The notes under the pieces are model-generated. The model was not told where the DNA came from. It searched no databases and saw only the letters and a list, made by a program, of their open reading frames with translations. From Oligoflexia bacterium (lineage in GTDB: Bacteria; Bdellovibrionota; Bdellovibrionia; Bdellovibrionales; UBA1609): a stretch of DNA of 7,436 nt. The number at the start of each line of letters is the position of its first letter. Positions within the stretch are counted from its first letter, which is position 1. Below, one piece after another: positions 5,256 through 7,436 of this stretch. Both the position numbers and the translations under genes were made by a program. The stretch spans positions 1 through 7,436 of the forward strand of contig JAPPIY010000074.1 of assembly GCA_026914095.1 (NCBI GenBank). The letters run 5' to 3'.

Positions 5256-5735
5256 TTAATTGACTGGTTTGCAGGAATGAACTTCAATTCTTTTTACAAA
5301 CCACTTTTTCTCTTTTTCCCATTCCAATACAATTTTACAAAAAACCTTTTGAGAGGCTCTATTGAAGAAAGCGTCAAAACTCACCAGCCCCCTCTTTTTA
5401 TGGTCTTTCATTTGAACTGTTAAGTTTTCATATTCTAAACTTCCTGTTGAGCTTTGCCTGAAATAAGCCATTAAGTGAGATCGAAACTCATTTAGAGAGC
5501 GGGCTTGATAAACCTGTCCCTCATATTCAGCTTTCACTTGAACATCATAGTGAATGAACTTTGCTATTTTTGTCACCTGTGAGATCAAAGCCATATCCAC
5601 TTTTGAGCTTTTAACAGAGCTTAGTTTTATTAAATATTCTGTTTTTTTCTTTAAATATTTCTCTGGGTTTTGAAATAGTTTATAAAGTCCAAAACCAGAG
5701 ACAGCTAACAGCGCGCAAATAACAAAAGCTTTCAT
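5256..5735 (-). CDS. Membrane-anchored or secreted NTF2-like protein (159 aa), function unknown
   Basis: Residues 1-20 (MKAFVICALLAVSGFGLYKL) form a signal peptide or N-terminal anchor, so the rest likely faces the periplasm. The remainder looks like a small alpha+beta NTF2/SnoaL-like domain. Helices (about 25-62, then SLNEFRSHLMAYF at 80-92) precede a run of strands: LTVQM, RGLVSFDAFF, KVFCKIVLEWE and KKWFVKRIEVHSC. The closing W-x-V-x-R-I-E-V strand is typical of that fold. Cys133 and Cys155 sit in the last strands and could form a disulphide. No catalytic residues are evident. Upstream, TTGACT (5773-5768) and TATTTT (5750-5745) are 17 bases apart, but this would leave almost no leader. A 13-bp palindrome, AAGTCAATGACTT, at 5767-5779 overlaps that -35 and could be an operator. 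The 60-aa membrane protein follows closely. Confidence 0.7.
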   Translation of the reverse strand: MKAFVICALLAVSGFGLYKLFQNPEKYLKKKTEYLIKLSSVKSSKVDMALISQVTKIAKFIHYDVQVKAEYEGQVYQARSLNEFRSHLMAYFRQSSTGSLEYENLTVQMKDHKKRGLVSFDAFFNRASQKVFCKIVLEWEKEKKWFVKRIEVHSCKPVN

Positions 5736-5766
5736 TTACAAATTAAAATATAAAAAAAAGCTCTTT

Positions 5767-5779
5767 AAGTCAATGACTT
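5767..5779. promoter_or_regulatory. Operator-like palindrome upstream of the NTF2-like gene
   Basis: AAGTCA-A-TGACTT is a perfect 13-base inverted repeat. It overlaps the candidate -35 (TTGACT on the minus strand) of the NTF2-like gene. It could bind a dimeric regulator, but at this length chance occurrence in AT-rich DNA is possible. Confidence 0.25.
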
Positions 5780-5912
5780 GGCTCTTTTGAGCTGTTGAAA
5801 ACTCTTCGTCCTATGTAAATTTTGAGATTTTAATCCTTTTATCTATATGGTTCTGAAAAAATCAGGGAATTATATACACGACTTAACATAAAGAGCCTTC
5901 AAACTCAAGAAA

Positions 5913-6008
5913 TATACTGATCCTGTTTGAAAATTTCAGGCTTTAGAATAGATTCCCGCTTTCGCGGGAATGACTGATAAGGTGAAAAATTCAAACAGGA
6001 TCAGTATA
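5913..6008. mobile_element. MITE-like palindromic element, copy 2
   Basis: The element is 96 bp with 19-base perfect terminal inverted repeats: TATACTGATCCTGTTTGAA at 5913-5931 against its reverse complement at 5990-6008. Pairing extends to 26 positions with two mismatches. The ends begin with TA on each side, compatible with a TA target duplication as in Tc1/mariner/IS630-type elements and Neisseria Correia repeats. The core is the ATTCCCGC palindrome. There is no coding capacity. The whole unit could fold into a long cruciform or RNA hairpin. Confidence 0.65.
5950..5974. repeat. Palindromic repeat core, copy 2 (dRS3-like)
   Basis: Identical over 25 bases to 4830-4854, with the stem ATTCCCGC (5952-5959), loop TTTC and GCGGGAAT (5964-5971). 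It lies near the centre of the MITE-like element. Confidence 0.85.
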
Positions 6009-6320
6009 AAAGAGTTTTGAGCTGTTTATCTGGAAAATAGATAAGGATAAAATATAAAACCAAAAAGAAATAGAAAAAGCCTCTACAAAAGGGAATAAAT
6101 AAAGGAACAATGCTAAGTTATATATATAATTCCTAAAAACCCTAACCTATTGGAAAAAAATACAAATCATCAAAAACCAGACAATTGGGGGTTTTTCAGA
6201 ACCAACTTTATGATTTTTAGAAGGATCTAAAATACTAAAGAATGAGTCTAATTTTATTAGAGACAGAGTTTTTTATTGAAAAATAAGTCTCTTTTAGTTA
6301 TTCTAAATAAAAAAACTCTC

Positions 6321-7436
6321 ATGAAATTTCAAATAGAGCGATTGGCCCTTTTTATCAATATCTTAATACCTGTTGTTTTTTTATTGAGTTGGCAGTTTTT
6401 TTCTTTTCAATCTGTTTTCACTTTATGTCTGCTTGGTTTGCTTTTATTTAATTTTTACTGTCGCCATATACAAAAGACACACACTCTTTTAGCTAATTTT
6501 GGAATTTTGGCTTTTTTCCGTTATTTTTTAGAAGGCATAGGCCCTGAGCTTCGCCAGTACCTTTATTCCAGCGATATAGAAGAAAAGCCCTTTAACCGAA
6601 TAGAGAGAAGGGATGTGTATATCAAAGCTAAAAATGAGGGGGAAGCTTCCTCTTTTGGCTCTCTTTTGGATTTTAGAAACAGGCCTTATACGCTCAAACA
6701 CTCCTTTTATCCTACAGAAAAAGAAAGCTTAGAAAAATTTTCTCTGCGATTTGGAGAGGAGAGAGCAGGCAAGCAAAGTTATAGCATATCCCATCCTCTC
6801 TTAATTGGAGGAATGAGCTATGGATCTTTGGGGAAGCGGGCGGTGCGCGCTCTAGCCAGAGGGGCAAAAAAGGCCAGCCTTGCGATGAATACCGGGGAAG
6901 GCGGCTATCCTAAGTATCATCTTATGGAAGGCTGTGATTTGATCTTTCAGATAGGGACAGGAAAATTTGGAGTGAGAAAAGAAAATGGAGATTTTGATCC
7001 CGATAAGTTATCCGCTCTTTCTCAAAAGAAAGAAATAAAAATGATTGAAATTAAATTTTCTCAAGGAGCAAAACCTGGAAAGGGAGGTTTTCTTCCTAAA
7101 GAAAAAATCACAGAAGAAATTGCTGAGCTGAGAAACATACCTTTTGGAAAAGATCTTTACTCGCCTCCTCATCATAGGGAATGTCATTCGGCTTTAGCGG
7201 CGGTTCATTTTATAAGGCAAATTCAAGAGATCAGCCAGCTTCCTGTTGGAATTAAGTTTTGTTTAGGAAGAGAAAAAGAAATTTATGACTTGTTTTCTGT
7301 GATGAAAAAGGAAAACTCCTTTCCTGACTATATAGCTATTGACGGTTCGGAGGGAGGGACCGGAGCGGCTCCCAAAACCTTCATGGATGATTTGGGTTAT
7401 GATTTAAAATCGGCTCTTAAAATCATAGATGAAATT
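6321..7436 (+). CDS. FMN-binding glutamate synthase family protein, partial
   Basis: The gene starts at ATG 6321 and stays open for 372 codons to the window end; the family is usually around 500 residues or more, so the C-terminus is missing. Residues about 7-47 hold two hydrophobic segments that would anchor it in the inner membrane. The rest matches the FMN-binding barrel of the glutamate synthase large subunit: IGGMSYGSLG (162-171), NTGEGG (190-195), SQGAKPGKGG (247-256), PPHHRECHS (282-290) and DGSEGGTGAAP (341-351). In glutamate synthase this domain converts 2-oxoglutarate and ammonia to glutamate, but stand-alone members lack the glutaminase domain and their true reaction is mostly unproven. 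No small-subunit gene is visible. The ATG has no Shine-Dalgarno match. An in-frame TTG at 6276 is possible but less likely, because the hydrophobic anchor fits directly after the ATG. Confidence 0.9.
   Translation, partial: MKFQIERLALFINILIPVVFLLSWQFFSFQSVFTLCLLGLLLFNFYCRHIQKTHTLLANFGILAFFRYFLEGIGPELRQYLYSSDIEEKPFNRIERRDVYIKAKNEGEASSFGSLLDFRNRPYTLKHSFYPTEKESLEKFSLRFGEERAGKQSYSISHPLLIGGMSYGSLGKRAVRALARGAKKASLAMNTGEGGYPKYHLMEGCDLIFQIGTGKFGVRKENGDFDPDKLSALSQKKEIKMIEIKFSQGAKPGKGGFLPKEKITEEIAELRNIPFGKDLYSPPHHRECHSALAAVHFIRQIQEISQLPVGIKFCLGREKEIYDLFSVMKKENSFPDYIAIDGSEGGTGAAPKTFMDDLGYDLKSALKIIDEI

Larger units (their letters stand above)
5849..6203. repeat. Outer nested inverted repeats around MITE-like element copy 2
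   Basis: Two further inverted pairs enclose the core element. GGTTCTGAAAAA at 5849-5860 pairs perfectly with TTTTTCAGAACC at 6192-6203. GGAATTATATA starting at 5866 pairs with TATATAATTCC ending at 6133, and this pairing extends to 24 positions with 20 matches (5866-5889 against 6110-6133). The spacings are not symmetrical (about 58 extra bases on the right), so this may be successive insertions rather than one element. Confidence 0.5.
5736..6320. other. Intergenic region between divergent genes, mostly repeat element; no gene seen
   Basis: The region separates the minus-strand NTF2-like gene from the plus-strand glutamate synthase homologue, so both promoters should lie here. About 5849-6203 is taken up by nested inverted repeats. 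From 6204 to 6320 the leader of the glutamate synthase gene contains AGAGAC (6259-6264) and GTCTCT (6287-6292), which could pair across an AT-rich loop. No clear promoter or ribosome site was found there. Confidence 0.5.

Noticed and set aside
5736..5790. Minus-strand hairpin AGCTC...GAGCT followed by eight Ts as a terminator
   Set aside because: No minus-strand gene lies upstream to be terminated; the T-run more likely belongs to the NTF2-like gene's promoter region.

Overview
The window is AT-rich bacterial DNA. Hand counts of a few 60-base lines give about 37-42% GC in the flanking genes and about 20-32% in the restriction block. It looks like a Gram-negative proteobacterium: there is a Sec-type secreted protein, a membrane-anchored FMN-binding glutamate synthase homologue, tRNA genes with encoded CCA, and ATTCCC/GGGAAT palindromes like those scattered through many proteobacterial genomes. 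The cysteine-protease-like secreted protein reminds me of predatory Bdellovibrio-type bacteria, but a host-associated alphaproteobacterium is equally possible; this is inference only.

Layout. 1-1118 (minus, runs off the left edge): a secreted protein with a caspase/CHAT-like His...Cys arrangement and an internal degenerate 69-bp tandem duplication. 1291-4092 (minus): a four-gene operon that reads as a restriction-modification system. It is transcribed as a putative PD-(D/E)XK endonuclease (379 aa), a phage-Dam-type adenine methyltransferase joined to it by an ATGA overlap, a 61-aa unknown, and a DpnA/HinfI-like beta-class adenine methyltransferase. 4093-4452: non-coding, with an unexplained segment just downstream of the tRNAs. 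4453-4621 (minus): tRNA-Asn(GUU) then tRNA-Gly(UCC), with a good promoter at 4634-4662. 4622-5059: non-coding, with a degenerate MITE-like element. 5060-5735 (minus): a 159-aa membrane-anchored NTF2-like protein and a 60-aa one-pass membrane protein. 5736-6320: non-coding, with a second, better preserved MITE-like element of nested inverted repeats around the same palindrome. 6321-7436 (plus, runs off the right edge): an FMN-binding glutamate synthase family protein.

How it fits together. The endonuclease would cut unmodified DNA and the two methyltransferases would protect the host, the DpnA-like enzyme perhaps also covering single-stranded incoming DNA. The endonuclease and Dam-type genes are clearly more AT-rich than the DpnA-like gene and the flanks. 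The block also sits just downstream of two tRNA genes. Both facts fit an acquired defence island assembled from parts of different origin. The most interesting points are this mixed gene set, a C-terminal sliding-clamp-like motif (QLDLL) on the Dam-type methyltransferase, the unknown 61-aa gene inside the operon, and the nested palindromic elements whose inner ends contain GATC.
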